Made by a program: the position numbers and the translations under genes
Shown here: positions 40,493 to 54,065 of the stretch, piece after piece
Layout: each line of letters opens with the position of its first letter
Position numbering within the stretch: position 1 is the stretch's first letter
The notes under the pieces: generated by a model
Database searches by the model: none
What the model was told of the DNA's origin: nothing
Seen by the model: the letters and a program-made list of their open reading frames with translations, nothing else
NCBI RefSeq assembly: GCF_901709675.1
Contig: NC_051098.1
Location: 13,051,918-13,115,917 of the forward strand
Length of the DNA stretch: 64,000 nt
Direction: 5' to 3'
Source: Syngnathus acus
Lineage: Eukaryota > Chordata > Actinopteri > Syngnathiformes > Syngnathidae

Positions 40493-42271
40493 TCAAATGT
40501 TTCAGTTCAAGGGCAAAAAATGTGTTTTTCAATTCATGATTGTGAAAAAATATTTTGCAAAAAGTGTCTTTGAAGAAAAGACTAAATTTCACTTGCTTCA
40601 ACTTTGGACCTGTGCATTCCTCCCGGCTGTCTCTTTCATTTGCTGGACGATTTTTTATTTTTATTTTTCAAACTTTCTAGAAAGTTTTTCAATGGCTCAG
40701 CCAGGCATGAACATTTATCATGAATTCCGTTCCAGGAAGAGAGTTTGCAACTGATTATTCTATCTCCAAATGAGAAAAAAAAAACAATACAAAAAACCAA
40801 ACCACTGCAGGATGCTGTGAGATTCCCTAAGTGGTGGCATTGAGTCTTTCAAGCTCCAGGTGCAGATGGCGTACGCAAGCGACAAGAATGCTAATTCAAA
40901 GACGTTATCGTCGTCCCTTTGCTTTGTTCACTTGTGTAGCAGCTTTCCCTGGCTGTTTGATGGCTTCGGCTCCTGCCATCACAGGTTTGGAAGTTTTCCG
41001 AGAGGTAAATCAGGATGCTGTGTTGTTGTTGGTTTTTTTTCTTCTTCTATGAGCCTGTCTCAACAATGCCTGCGTGGATCTTTCAGGTGCGCATCCGAGT
41101 GTGTCGCCGATACGAAGGTCGGCAACGTGTCCGCTTCCACTGGCTTGCTTGCCAACTGTGGAGCAACCATTGTTGTCAAGACGGAGACGGCCGTGTCGGC
41201 TCGACCCGTTAGGACTTGCGAACCCTCCGGGCTTGTGAAATTATGCGAAAACGCGATGTAAAAAGTGAAAGTATAGAAGCTGTAGAAACAAACACCAATC
41301 ACATGGATGAGAAAATACGACGTAATATGCATGCCAGGCCAGTAGTTGGTGCTGTTGCTTTGTACGAAACACAGTTTTTTGGGAAAAAAGATTTAATTTG
41401 ATCATCACTTAATTGTCGATTAATTGTTGCCGCTTTAAATAACTAAATTTGAGTTTTAATCTGTTTTGAGACGAAGGCATTTTATGGCGTGAAGGTTTTA
41501 TGTAACACTTCCACTGTGCATTAGCTTGTGAATACAAGTAAAACACCCCAACATCTATCTTCAAAGAGTAGAACAGCAATTCCCCTTCAGGGACGCAGCA
41601 AGCAACATTTAAATAACTGAATTAACATATTGTTTTCCATACTTCAGGTCCCTCTGCTATTATAAAACAAATTGCTTTGTTTGCAGCGGATTAACATTTG
41701 TTTTAATGCTGCAAAGTCACTCGGAGTTTGAATTTTTTTGGGGTGGATAGCTAAGGTGACTCTTTTCTTTTTGGAGGAAAGCGCTTAGCACGCCATGGCC
41801 GCTTTCCGCCTGGCCGCCCTCGCGTTGTGGCAGGGTGGGCGCGGCCGCAGTCACGTGATCTCAGCCCCTAACTAGGTCAGCCTCGTTTTAGTGCAGCCAA
41901 GCGAGTGAGCGAGAGGAGTTCGTAGCTAGATAAATATTTAACAGCTATTCACGTGTGTGCGTGCACACGCCTGTGTGTGCATTTTGGTTTTTTTCTGAAG
42001 GGCAATGAAGAGGACGTGTGTGTATATGAAATAAAGCGCACAGGCAAAATAATGGTGAACTAAATGGCGCCATTTGGGGAGTTGGAATACAATATCTTTG
42101 GGAGCTAGCGTCTTTTGATTGTTGCGCGGACAAAAGATATGCAATTAAATGCAAACGAGTTGGTTAGTCGGAATTTCATCGGCACTGATGAGATGATTCA
42201 TAAATAAAAACTGAGTGCAATTGGTTTTCTACATGTGGTGTTTGAAAAATATTTTTACCGTTGGACATGAT

Positions 42272-42341
42272 GGGAAATGCTCAAGTGGGTAGCACGTCCG
42301 TCTCGCACTCCTCAGGTTCAGGGTTTGATTCTCGTTTCATC
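42272..42341 (+). mobile_element. tRNA-related SINE-like fragment
   Basis: An A-box-like stretch GCTCAAGTGGGTAGCACG (from about 42279) and a B-box-like GGGTTTGATTCT (about 42320-42331) have tRNA-like spacing. The outer 7 bp at each end can pair in part, but the D-stem does not fold, so a working tRNA is unlikely. The segment resembles the frequent fish word '...GTTAGCACGTCTGCCTCACAG...GGGTTCGATTC'. The flanks are AT-rich, and no clear SINE body or tail was identified. Confidence 0.55.
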
Positions 42342-43374
42342 TTTATTTTTAGTTTGTTTTCTTTCAACAGGGCAACAAATTGTACAACTGGGTCAGCCCG
42401 AGGGTTGATTTCCAACTCATAAACTGTGCCGGTGATTTGTGGCCTTTAAATATGGAGCACCCGTATAGCATTAGCTAGATTCACATTATCTATGCTACCT
42501 GTTGTTGGTACAAATATACACACTGGAAGACATCACAAATCATTTCCATTTACATGGAGACACTGTTTACTTAGTTATCGTCATCTTGACACACAAAACT
42601 GGTCAAGCGTTGTTGACGTAAATGGGTGAATTCAATAGCTTTCATTTCTAGCACTCACTGTTTTAGCTAGCGCGGCTAACTTAGCTACTGCTGATAGAAA
42701 TCAGTACTACAGATGTATCTAAATCGATCATATTACTTAACACTAATCAATTTTATAGATGGTTGTGTATTCTAAGCATTCTTCATAAACCTTATGAACA
42801 CTACTACTACTACACTACGTTTAGCTGATTTATGCTGAAATTAGCATTGATGGTCAGTACCTAATAACAAGGCAAAAAGAAGGTAAATCTGTCTTTCAAA
42901 AGCCTCATGGTGTATTTGGCCCACAACAACTCTTGGCCTTCATCCAGCCTCCTCCGCTATTATGTCCACATTGATTATGTATGAGGGATATGCAGTCGGA
43001 GTGTATAGCATGTGAGCGTACATGGTGGCACGCAAAGTAAAAGCAGCTTTAAGTGCTCCATATGACGTCGCTAATTCTCCTCTTATGTCAAACAGCAGCA
43101 TAGCATGTGCGTGCTTGAAGGCCATTTCTCTTTTGACATTCTGTTATGAAATTGCCTTAAGTGGACGGCAATTGAATGGCCACCAAGCCAAACCCGCGTT
43201 ACGCACCTTCTCTTCTTTCAGCCGACGGCGGCGGAAAAGCTGGCCTTCAAGGTCGAGAGCCGCTCGACGAAACACGATAAAAGGCGTCTGAGTCGCGCTA
43301 GCTTGAGATGTTAACTATTGAAATGATATCGCTAGGAAACTGTTAGCATTGTTAGCAGGGGATAGGGCCTGACA

Positions 43375-43389
43375 CCCCCCCCCCCCCCC
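43375..43389 (+). repeat. Poly(C) run of 15
   Basis: Fifteen consecutive C in intron 1, the reverse-strand counterpart of the poly(G) run at 30658. Confidence 0.95.
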
Positions 43390-46300
43390 GATGTGACAAG
43401 TGAAAAATCACAAAAATCGGTTTATTGTTGTAACAGCAGGCATGAATGTGAATTAATCTCATTGTTCATTTTCACCCAATGATCTCCAGTTGAGCCTAAA
43501 TTGACTCTAAAATGTATCACGACCCTTGATAAGCCTGATGGAAAATACCATTGTAAAAGCAATGGGGGGTCACTTCAGTGGCATTACGATCCTATTAAAT
43601 GATGCTAATAACCAGGTCGAGAGGGTTTCATGTGGTCTCACTAGTTTTTGATACACCCCTAATGAATTTGTTGTTGTGACAGTTTGACTTTATGACTATT
43701 TTGGAAAACACCCTTCCTTCATCCTTGTAACATTTTATCCTGAGCAAATGTTATCTTTCTTCTCGTAAAGGTTACGTTTTTCTCTTGGGGAAAAAAAAAG
43801 TCAACCTTATTCTCACATCACACTCGTATTATTTGCAGCTCTTGGCCCGGGCGTCCTGCCTCCCCCAGTTTACGCCCCGCGCGTTGTTTGACAGGATTGA
43901 CAAGCTCCCTGGCCGAGTTGATTAAAAGCTTTAAGGTCAAAGAAAGTGGGACGGCTATTGAACAACACCTGTCTGTACGCGCCGAGGAGGTCCCCCCCTC
44001 ACTTGCTCGCCCGAGATCGATGCGGGACGTTTTCTATTTTTTGGCAGCACAAACAACCCCTGCATGGGTTTCCTGCGTATCAAAGTGCACGTAGCAACAT
44101 GACGCCAAACGCTCAGCCTTTAAGTCTTGCTAAAAGGACTTCCAGAATCCGATGACATTTCAAAAGTGCTATCAAATATCCTTAGTTTTATCTTAATTTT
44201 ATTTATTTTTTTAAAATGATTTTTAGTCTTTTAAATGCTTTTTTTCCCCCCATCCCCAGAATGTGCAGAGTCAGATCTTCTTTCATCCTCTTCTACATAC
44301 TGGTAAAAATAACGTTTCAGTCTTCGGTTGCCCGCCGAGGGATTATAGATCATGAAAGAGATGCTCGAGTTCATTTGAAACCTCTTCGATTAAGTTCCAC
44401 CAGCGAGCGAGGGTCCGACACGGACCGGTCGTGCTGTCCGGGAGTCATAATCCACAAGCGGACATTTCAATTTACTTGGGATGATGGGGAATTAAGATAA
44501 GCGCTCCATTGGAGAGCCACGTCCTCGCTTTCCGTTAAGATTTTTTTGGGGACGACCTGATAGAAGGAAATTTAAGGTAATGGGTCAGTCTAAATAAAAA
44601 AAAAAGCAGAAAAGTAAATATTAATACATTAGTAATAGCAAAATTAATAATGAATGAATTAATTATTAAGTATTTGATTGTTATGACCAAATGCAAATAT
44701 ATTGATTTAAATAGTCACAAATAATTATATATATATATATTTTTTTGCAAACGCCCAAGCTAGTCCAAGGATGTTCGATTTGGAGATAAACATCTTGTCC
44801 TACATGAAGAGGCCACGGATTCACAAACCTTCCCTCTGTGACACAACAAAGCAAACCTTCTCGTCTGTTTTGAGAATTCTAATTAGGCTGTTTTGTCTCA
44901 ACTAGGAGGGGGAAAAAAAGCAGAACTTTAGCATCGTTGGTTCTCCTGGGGTGAGTGACAGTGATTCCAACACGTCCTAATTGAGTTGCTGGATCTCGCC
45001 CGCTTCACTCGGCCGCCTCGTGATCAATAGCACGACGCTATCAGGATGTGTCAGCGATGCTTTTGCCTTTGTTTCATCAAAGCGCTTGGCGAGTCGCAGC
45101 ACATTCAAGTCCGTTTGCCGTCTCGTGGCGGCTGGCGAGGACCTTTGACTAGCGAACGTCTTGCCGGGTAATTTGGGCTCCCTTTTTATTGCCGCTGATA
45201 GCGCACAAATGGGGGCGCCCGTCAAACGCTTAGCATTTGGCCGCGCTCGGAATGCATGACGTGCACAATTACCTCCGCTCAGTGCACTGTTACCTGCGAG
45301 CTGTTCAATTGTCACTTTTCTGTGCCTTGCGTGTCTTCAATCGGGGAGGAAATAAAGGGTTTGCTTTTGTCTGTGTGGGGGGGGGACATTATGGAATACT
45401 GCAATCTTTACTTGGATTAAGGTTCCAGAGTTACTCTGTGCAAAACATGGGTTAAATTGACCCAATTTTGACCCAATGGCTACGTTAGCATTAAGCTAGC
45501 GGGCTGAAAGACTGGATCTTGTTAGTAAATTCATAAAAATGATTATAAATATGTGAAAAATGAAGACAGCTATAAGGCCTTCAGAGGAGTTTGTATGCTA
45601 ATCTTATTCCTCAATTTAAAATGGCTGACTTTGACCCGCAACATGACAGGAGGGTTAACCCCCTCCCACCTTCTCCGATGTACGAGCTGCCCTGTTTGCA
45701 ATTATGGTTCCTTTCTCTGGCGCTATGTGAATCCCACTCCTTGATTCTTTTTGACAGCGGGGGGTTGGGGGGAGGCATGAGTTAATTTCCTGCCCTTCCC
45801 CGTGCCCACAGCCCACCCACCACGGCGCTACGCAAACCCTCGACACCCCGGATTCGCACAACGATTCAGACGCCCTCAGATTGAGCTCAGCCTGCCATCC
45901 TTTTCTCTGCGTCTTGTTTTTCTGGCGGCGCGCATCGCTTGGAATCCGGCGCACGACTCGTCGGCCCAGGTTGCAGCGTGTCGCGACTCATTGTCAGACA
46001 TCTAACAAGCGGCGGGTATGCGAGTAACTCGAAGCCGCCGCGCCACTCGCCTTTCAAGCTGCACTCGCTCTCCCTCTTGCTGTGGCTTTGTGGTTCCCCC
46101 GCCTTCCCCTTGAAAGCTCAATTTCTAAAGTTTTTGGGTCCAGGGATGATATTTTTCCAAGAGCCCCCCTCTCACTCCTAACGTCTCATTATGTTTGAAA
46201 AAACACACCTCTGTAGTAATTGACTTTTTGCTCTTAAAAACAGCAACAATTCACATATCAAATTTGTCACCATTTATCGCAATCATATCAGAGCTTTCAA

Positions 46301-48381
46301 TTGGCTAGAATCAGAGTTAGATAACTGGGGCCCTAGTTTGAGAATCACAGCTCTTAAGAACTGGACAGTTTTATTAGTGAACTGCATTGTGACAAAGAGG
46401 CGTTATTTATTCCAGCTGGGTTTTGATTAACTACTTGTGAGAAAAGTACATTGGGGAAGGGTGACAGTGGCGAGTAAGACTCGCAGCTGGAGAGCACATG
46501 CGGCGCGAATGTGGCGATGTGACGCGGCCAGCATTCCAATGCTCATATGTATGTGGAACATGGAGCCGCGCTGGCCTCGTCGAGCTGGGCTGCGGTCGTG
46601 GTTTAGGAAACGCTTCAGGCCCGGCCTCGGAGAGCTGGCGACAACCGCCGAGATTACGATCAAAAACACACATGAAAACAGCAAAGGTTGGCGGCTGAGC
46701 CGCTATGCTGAAAAAGCTTGGTGTGTTTCGTGCTAGCCGCCACCCACCGCCATGTGCTAGCGCTGCGCTAGTGGTTTTTGTTAGCATTTTGTTAGCACTG
46801 CGGTCAACGAGACGAGATTAGTGAGAGATTAAGTGCGTTTGGTGACTGGACAGGTCTGAAATCTTCTACCTATAATGCCTCCAAAGAAGTGATTTGTAAC
46901 ATTCCTCGTATCAATCTGTAAAAAAAATAGTACATAGCATCTCGTGAATTGATCTGGACTACAGCCACAGATGAAGGATCGTCGATTATATAGCACGTTC
47001 ATCCTCATCGTGTGAAAAACCGATTTCAATAAAGAGAAAAACAGGTTCCGCGCTAAAACACGTCTTAAGTGGATCAGCTAAGGCTAAACACGGGACGCTA
47101 ATCCGTACCTAAACGACGTGACCCGCGGGGGGGCTATATTCATAATCGCGTCGATTTGCCTTTAATTCCTCCCGACACGTGCGCAGACGCGACGACGCGT
47201 GCAGGTCACGACGTCGCCGATCCAGGCGCGATGAGCTAATTGATAGCAGACGGTGGATCCAGCTGGAGGAAGAGGAGGAGCTTTTAGGAGCTGAGGAAGA
47301 GAGTGCCCTGCATAGGTCCCTACCGCACATTAGGCATGCGCTTTGATGGCTGCCCTTGTTTGTTTCATCTCGCACGTCTTTAAAAATGCATGATACGCAC
47401 GATTCTTTCGCCGACAGTCGAAGCGCTCCTCTTATCAAATATTGATTGGAGGCTAGTATGCTTTTCTCACTTTAATAAAGCCGGTGGGCGTACAGCGGGG
47501 GTCTTCGGCATGTGTACATATATATCCTTAGACATACTCGCATCTTGGAAATATCCAGCTGGCCTTTTTTGAAGAAAAACAGAATAGAAAGAAAAAAAAA
47601 ACCTGGTTGGTTGAGTATTTGTAAAGGTCACCTCGCAGTGGGTGTATGGACTCACTGTGCTTGTGTATGCGAAGACCTCGGCATACTTTCTTTAGCCAAT
47701 AACATTAAACTTTATTTGGTTACAATTCATTTTATGGTGCCTGATTAGGGTCAAATAGAAGGATTACATTGTTGAATATTTAATTATTTATGTTTAGGCC
47801 CTCCTAAATATTATATTATTTAGTACCTTGTATTTTATTTGAATGAAATACATTTTATTTCATATTCAGGCTGTGGCTAATGTAGCAGAAATGCTACTAC
47901 CGGGTATTATTAGTGTAGGCAAGATTTTAATCGTATAATTTTTTTATGGATGATTAAATGTCCAAATGCTACACTTATTTTAGTTTTTATTCTTATTTAA
48001 ACGGCTCCATTAGACAGCATTACCTAACCCAACCCAGTCCCAACGCACCCTCCCCCCTCAACCACTAATGCGTCAGTTTCATGTCCAGAACGGAACAAAT
48101 TAGAGAGCCTACTTGTTCACCAGGTGGACAGACCCCCATGCACAGGATCTGTTCTTGTTTGCAGACGGTTGGTCCCTGAGTATCGGGTATCAGTGGGTGA
48201 TGTCATCCAACCATTTGGTCATTGCGTCATCACTGTTTATTTTGTGTCGTCGCACCGAAACCGGTTGTGCCCTTGTTTAGTTAAGCTGCAGGGGAGAAGC
48301 GAGACGGGGGCGTGGATGGAGGTGGGGAGTACTTCCATGGATTGGGGGGCGTTGTTTACACTTATTTAGCCACAAAAAAAA

Positions 48382-48383
<2 letters not shown>

Positions 48384-48421
<38 letters not shown>
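48384..48421 (+). repeat. (GT)n microsatellite
   Basis: Nineteen perfect GT units preceded by a run of ten A. Likely polymorphic. Confidence 0.95.
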
Positions 48422-48422
<1 letters not shown>

Positions 48423-49109
48423 TTTGCTGTGGTTAAAAATGAGCAAAATCCCAGATTACACTACATGCTGTGTAGTCTGTAAACAAGAAAGCTTTAATTA
48501 CAACTCAAGAGTGTAATTTGTGTCAAGATGCTGTCTGGTCTGAATGCTGAAAAGCTAAAATGAAGGAAAATACGGTTGATCCTGAATTTATGTATCATTT
48601 CTCATTAAAATAGCTCAAGTGCTAAAATGTGTATGCTAACAAATAGCAAAATGCTAACCTGAGATTTTTGGGGGAAAATATTACCATGAAAATGTGGCGA
48701 TTTTGGTCATTTTTTAAAAAACTTTCCATAGATGTAGCATGGATAAGAATGGTGTCAAATGTGGCCCTAATTCTCTTCCATTGGAATGAGAATGGCGCAT
48801 GTATTTACATTGCAAAAAGCCAAATTGACAAAATGGAGTTGCCGTGTTTTGCAGCGTTGCGTCGCTTCGGCGAATCAGCTTTCCGCTGAACTGTCTTGCA
48901 AACCTACTGATGAATTCCCTTGACATTTGGAATGCCTTAAAGATGCTCTAGGCATTTTTATTTGTGTGTTTTCAGTCAAATGCCGTTGCCATGGTAACCA
49001 TTTACTACTACAGTCAAGTGTTGCCCAGGCCGGACGATGTTCTATTGCAAAAAAAAAAAAAAAATGCAACTGGCAACAAAAATGCGACAAATTACTGCCA
49101 CGGCTTCCT

Positions 49110-49430
49110 TTTGTTTGAGGTATATTCTGGACATCAGTATCGAGCCTTATTTTAAGGTATTGGGTACTCACAGAAGATACCAGCCACCGATACTTAAGAC
49201 CAGGGAAAAAATTCTAGTAAGTCCTCCTCCGCAGTAGTTGGCGCTATACTGCTGCAGTTTGACTCATCTTCAGCAAAATGCACAAATGTTTTTGTAATTG
49301 TGTTAAATGAAATGTTATGCTCGCTGTATCGGTGCTCAGTATCGTTGAGTGCTCAAAAGGTGAACAGTCGTCCTGGTTTCGGTTTGAAAAGAAGTCGTAT
49401 CGAACATCCCTACTTAGAATCGATGGGATC
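49110..49430 (+). repeat. Dispersed repeat, longer copy B
   Basis: Contains ATCAGTATCGAGCC, GATACCAGCCACCGATACTT, AAGTCCTCCTCCGCAGTAGT, TGGCGCTATACTGC and, toward the right, AGTCGTATCGAACATCCCTA. Copy A at 18225-18345 shares the same landmarks. The 'TATCGAACATCCCT' ending is familiar from fish interspersed repeats, but I cannot name the family with certainty. Confidence 0.55.
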
Positions 49431-52400
49431 GTAGCCGTCACTGAAAACAAACAACCGTTTGCCGCAGATAGAAGTCAGTCCGGGACGTTGGCCCAAGGCC
49501 GTAAATACTGTCGATAATCATTAACGTTTACAGCGCTGCAGCAGATGCTACATTGTTCTCGGTGGGTTGCGCGTTGGAAATGAGAAGCAGGTGGCTGGAC
49601 CATTTCAAACAGGTCCAGTCTGTCATTTGGGTTGAAAGCGCTCGTTGCTGACATGCTAATGTTGCCACATAACGAATTAGCTTCATGTGACGCTGAAGTT
49701 GTTTTGGACAATATGAAATACAGAAATGCTTTTAAATGAACCGAACATTTGATGATGAACATTTTGAAGTGAGAATGGTTTGGAATGGTCCAAAAAACAT
49801 GTGAAATGCGAGTTGTGTTCTGAACCATCTCATCAGTTACTTTGCTACCTTGTCATCGTATTTGTTTGTCGGCACCGCTTATTATTTCTACAGACTTTCT
49901 TTTGTTTACACAAAGCTTTTGTCATATGAACTGACAATCTAATTTCCCTAGTAGACAAAAAGTCTCTTATTTACTTTCTGCCAGAACGAAGGAATGTTTT
50001 GTCATTAATTAGTCATCGTTTAAATGCACTGCCCTCAAAGCGCATTTTACCGAAAAGTCTAATTTATTCATCAAAACCTCATCGGGCTGTGAATTAACTT
50101 TTTCCACAAAATGTCGCGTTTCAAAGAAAAAAGAAAATGCTGCTGTCCCTCGACAAGTGCCACAGTTACGAAGAAATACTGACAAAGCAGCGGCAGCGCG
50201 CTAATTGGCACGAGCGATAAACAAAAGGGGCGGGAGGATTCTGAATAAATCTGTGGGAAAGCAAATTGCCACTTGGAAAAAAAAAACTGTCTGATCTGTG
50301 ACATTGAATGTCAAATGGGGATTTGGTGTTTTGTCCTCATGAGAAAAATGCACCTCACTTGAACCACAGAATATTTCTCTTATTTCTGCTAATCGTTTCA
50401 TGACAGGATATAAAAATAAATCTACTGATAACATGACGAATTTTCCATAGTGTGCTGTCGAATGAAGTTGTTTTTTTTTAATTCACAACAACTAAAGAAA
50501 TAAACTGTAATTGGAAAACATTCTCATGAACAAAGACATGAAATTTGATGAATTTGTTGGGCATTATGAAAGGTCTCAAGGACTCGTGCCCGACAATGAA
50601 CAAGAAAGCAGCCATTTTGTTTCTAAGCAGCCATTTCACGCTTTGCCAAACCTCAAATAGGGTATTCGCCTAGGTATCCATTTTTTCCCCCCAATTTGAT
50701 TGATGTGATCATTTTGAGATTTTTCCATAAAAGCTGATTCTTCAAAGATTTCTCCTGCCACCCTCAATAGCTGCATGTGTGGCCAGGGGCCAATGAGGAC
50801 AGCCCGGGCCTACGGTCGTCGTGGAACGGCGACCGCATTAAACGCTCATTATCCCGAGTGGGTCGCATCGTGTTTGATCCTTCCGTGTCCCACTAACCAA
50901 AACGTTTACGCTAAAGTTCACCAGCTGCGCCCATCTGGAGGTGTTGTCATCACTACTTTAAATGCAGCGTAAAGTTCACGTCACCCTTGAAAAGACGGCG
51001 ACGTCTCGCTAGCGTTCCGAGCACGCCATTTGTCCGCCAAATATCCCTGGCTTGGCTTTAAATAGACGACATTAATGAGCGTCTCCTCTGAAATATGCAA
51101 CGGGTCCTACTTCGTCTTGGCCTCGCTCAACGTCGCGGCCCGTGATTATGCCTGGACTCTGGCGCAAATGAGTTTTTTCTGGGATGAGCGTGCCAGCAAA
51201 CGAGCCAATAATTGTCTTATGAAAAGCTGGCTGGCACCCGCCAGCTGGATGGTGCGTAACTGCCAGGGAGCGCTTGTTTCATGACAAAAAAAAAAGGGCT
51301 TTAGGGGGAAGGGTGTCTCGTTTTTAATGCAAAGTGTGAGGTTGATGTTGGCAAGATGGTGTGTCCAAGTAGTCCTGAGTAGCATTAGCACTGAGTAAGT
51401 GTTAGCTTCTTGCTAGCTTGATAGCACCTTCAGCTCAACTTAGTAACTTGTTTAGGTTTTTTTTGTGCTTGGTATGGTTGGATTTAAGATGATTTTTGCT
51501 TATTATTTCCAATTCATCCCCATAAAATGATTAAATTAACTTTTTAATTTTTTGAATAAAAATGTAACCCAGGCTAACCTTAGCTCCTCCATTACTGTTG
51601 TCCTTTTGTGCTCTCTTAGGGTGTGACAGAGCACAAAAACACAATGGAGAAGTAATTTTGCGTAACAGTTCCGAATGTTAACGTGGCTTCAAACATTGCT
51701 TGTACAGTTCAAACAGACTTTACGACGGCGACAGTTTGGTTTGTGGTCACACTTGAAGGTACCACCGCAGTTATTGTTCCGCTGACACAAGACCGAGGAA
51801 CAGAACAACGTGATTGGCCCACACGTTCTCTCCCAGCAGCCGAGATGAAAAAGCAAACATCCCACAGCCACATGAGAGAAACGAGTCGAGCCCGTTCCCC
51901 CATGTTTATCGTAATTGTGACGGCTCTTATCAGAAAGTGGCAAGGCGGTTTTTAGAGACGGCTGTTTTTTTTTTTTTTTGCCAGACAACACAAAGCCCAC
52001 GCTTGCTGGACCCGACCGGTTTCTGAATGCTTGGTCGCAAGGCCGAGGGAGCGTCACTATCAGTGGGGGGCCAGACGACTGCGGCTGCTTTAATGACGCC
52101 CCATTTTCGATCCAAGCGGGCTCACCTGGAAATGTTTCGTACTTTCTCTTTGTCCTCTCGACGTCCTCTGCCGTCCCGGCTTTAAATCGACCACATGATA
52201 ATAAATCTCCCTCAATCGCCGCCCTTCTCTCAGGACTCATCCCAAAGTCTACCTTTTCCATGTAACGCTGTAATTACAGCTCCACCGTGTCAGGCGAGGA
52301 CTCTTCCAGTTTTCAAGTCCCCGTGGGCGCCCCCTGGCCCTTTGACAGCGGGGATCTGGGCTCTGTGGCTGCGTAATTACGCGTAGCCCTCTGGTTTCCA

Positions 52401-53677
52401 TTTGCGCGAGGGCCTGTTTATTTGCTTCAGTCTGTTGAAAAGAAAAGAGGAGGAAGAGCGGCAAAGATGATGGGAGGGACTGCAGTATTTCACACCAGAA
52501 AATCTCCTGCCAGTATTTTGTGGGTCTGGCAGGCTTTGTGTTTTTTAAAGAACATGACCGACCCAATATTTCTGGAAAATAGCAATGGCACAGGAGTGGC
52601 AGCTGGGGTCTTTCTCACAGAACTCAGCGAGGCGAGTGAGCGTCTGGGCTATTCTTTAACTTAATACTGCCGGAAAGTTTGACTTCCGTGTTTGTTTCGT
52701 AGCATCAAGAACACTGCTGTAATGGTTTCTTTTCAAATCAGCCTATTAGAGCTGCCATTCTATTTTTCACACAGAGATGAGTGAAGCAAGTGTTGGGTGC
52801 TAAATTTCACACCCTTTGTTCTATTGTTTTTCACATAATGTTAAATATGTACCTGACAATTAATTCTATTCAACACCCTCAGGGTGAGAGAAGATAACGA
52901 TCAAAGTTAACAACCTGGTTTAGGCTTTCCTTCGATTTGTCCTGATGGTGTTTCACCTTTAATCTCTTTCCCCCATCCTTTAATTGAATAGCTAATATAT
53001 CAGGCTTTAGCTCTGGCGTTAGCACACGTCTGTAAATATTACAAAACGTTAGCGTAGAATGTTTTCATAGCAGTTGCCGTCAACGGCTTCGATCGGTTCT
53101 GTTTTTAAACGTTGAGGAAGGAGCTCCAGATCCGACTTAAGCGGCGCTAAATTGCGTTTGCCGTCTCCTGAAATATCTCACGGCTGCTAGCGTTAGGCCG
53201 GCTAATGTTAGCAGTGATAAAGCAGAGCAGAGGTGCGCAAGGACACAGGTGTTCCTCAAGGTACATATGACAAGGTTGCTAGTCCTCGCTGTCAAAGCGG
53301 GTTAGTGAATCAATCTGTCATCTGGTGGGTGGTGCGAAGTCAAATCTCCGCAGACGCACGATGCGGGGGACGAGGGGGAAATGAAAGATGATGTTGCGCT
53401 TGCTAAACTCTAAAGGTTGCACTTAGAGTCTCTTCGGCCGGGGTGGCGGCGCTTGAGCGAAAGCCATAACAATGCATGGAATTGGTCTTTTTTCACAACG
53501 TTCCGCCTCAGAACGCAAGTGGTGAGTGTGTCGGAGATGGAATGCGCTGCCGTTTATTTGCTGCGGCTTAGACGGACGGCTTTGACAGCAAGCTTGCCGT
53601 GACACATCAGAGCCCCACCCGTCAATCAGATGTGATCATCTCTCGCTATCTCTCTATCTCCTCTAGCCATTAGTTTC

Positions 53678-54065
53678 CAATTAGGGTTTCAAGTCTAGTT
53701 CAGAATATCAGGCATGGGTTAGGGTTTTAAATTAGAGTTTCAACCTTTGGTTGAAGCTTCGGTTAATGTTCAGATTTGTGTTTAAGGGTTCCAAACAAGT
53801 CAAATTATGATTTTGGGATTGGGTTGAGGTTTGGTAGAGGGCTTCAAGTCTGGGTAAATGTTTAAAATGTGATCCTGGGTTAGGGTTTCAAGGATGTATT
53901 GAGTTTTCCAGCCCATCTTAGGGTTCAAGGTGCATTTACCAGACTGTCTTAAGGCATCAAATTAGCATTTCAAAACTGGGTTACAGTTTGAAATTAGGGT
54001 TTCAAAACAGGTTAGGGTTTGAAGTGACTGTTTCAGGCCTGGGTTCGGGTTTCTGTTTTGGGTCC
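53678..54065 (+). repeat. Degenerate TTAGGGTTTCAA minisatellite
   Basis: About 390 bp with recurring TTAGGGTTTCAAGTCTGGGT-like units of irregular 25-45 bp spacing, for example near 53681, 53728, 53879, 53992 and 54013. It is the same motif family as 5410-5655, but in the opposite orientation. Interstitial telomere-like, not terminal. Confidence 0.65.

Noticed and set aside
40860-41261. 133-codon plus-strand frame and a CAGGT junction-like site near 41085
   Set aside because: Low-complexity Phe/Ser run and no family match; the splice-like word alone is expected by chance.
42272-42341. Possible functional tRNA
   Set aside because: A- and B-box-like words are present, but the D-stem and anticodon stem do not pair, so it is treated as a SINE-like remnant.
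45445-45482. Inverted words ATGGGTTAAATTGACCCA / TTTTGACCCAAT, MITE-like
   Set aside because: Similar words occur in fish MITEs, but only about 35 bp is present with no second terminus found.
51689-52261. 190-codon open frame on the minus strand
   Set aside because: It passes through a poly-A/Lys run, matches no family I know, has no intron-exon signals, and lies in GC-richer intron sequence where stops are rarer.
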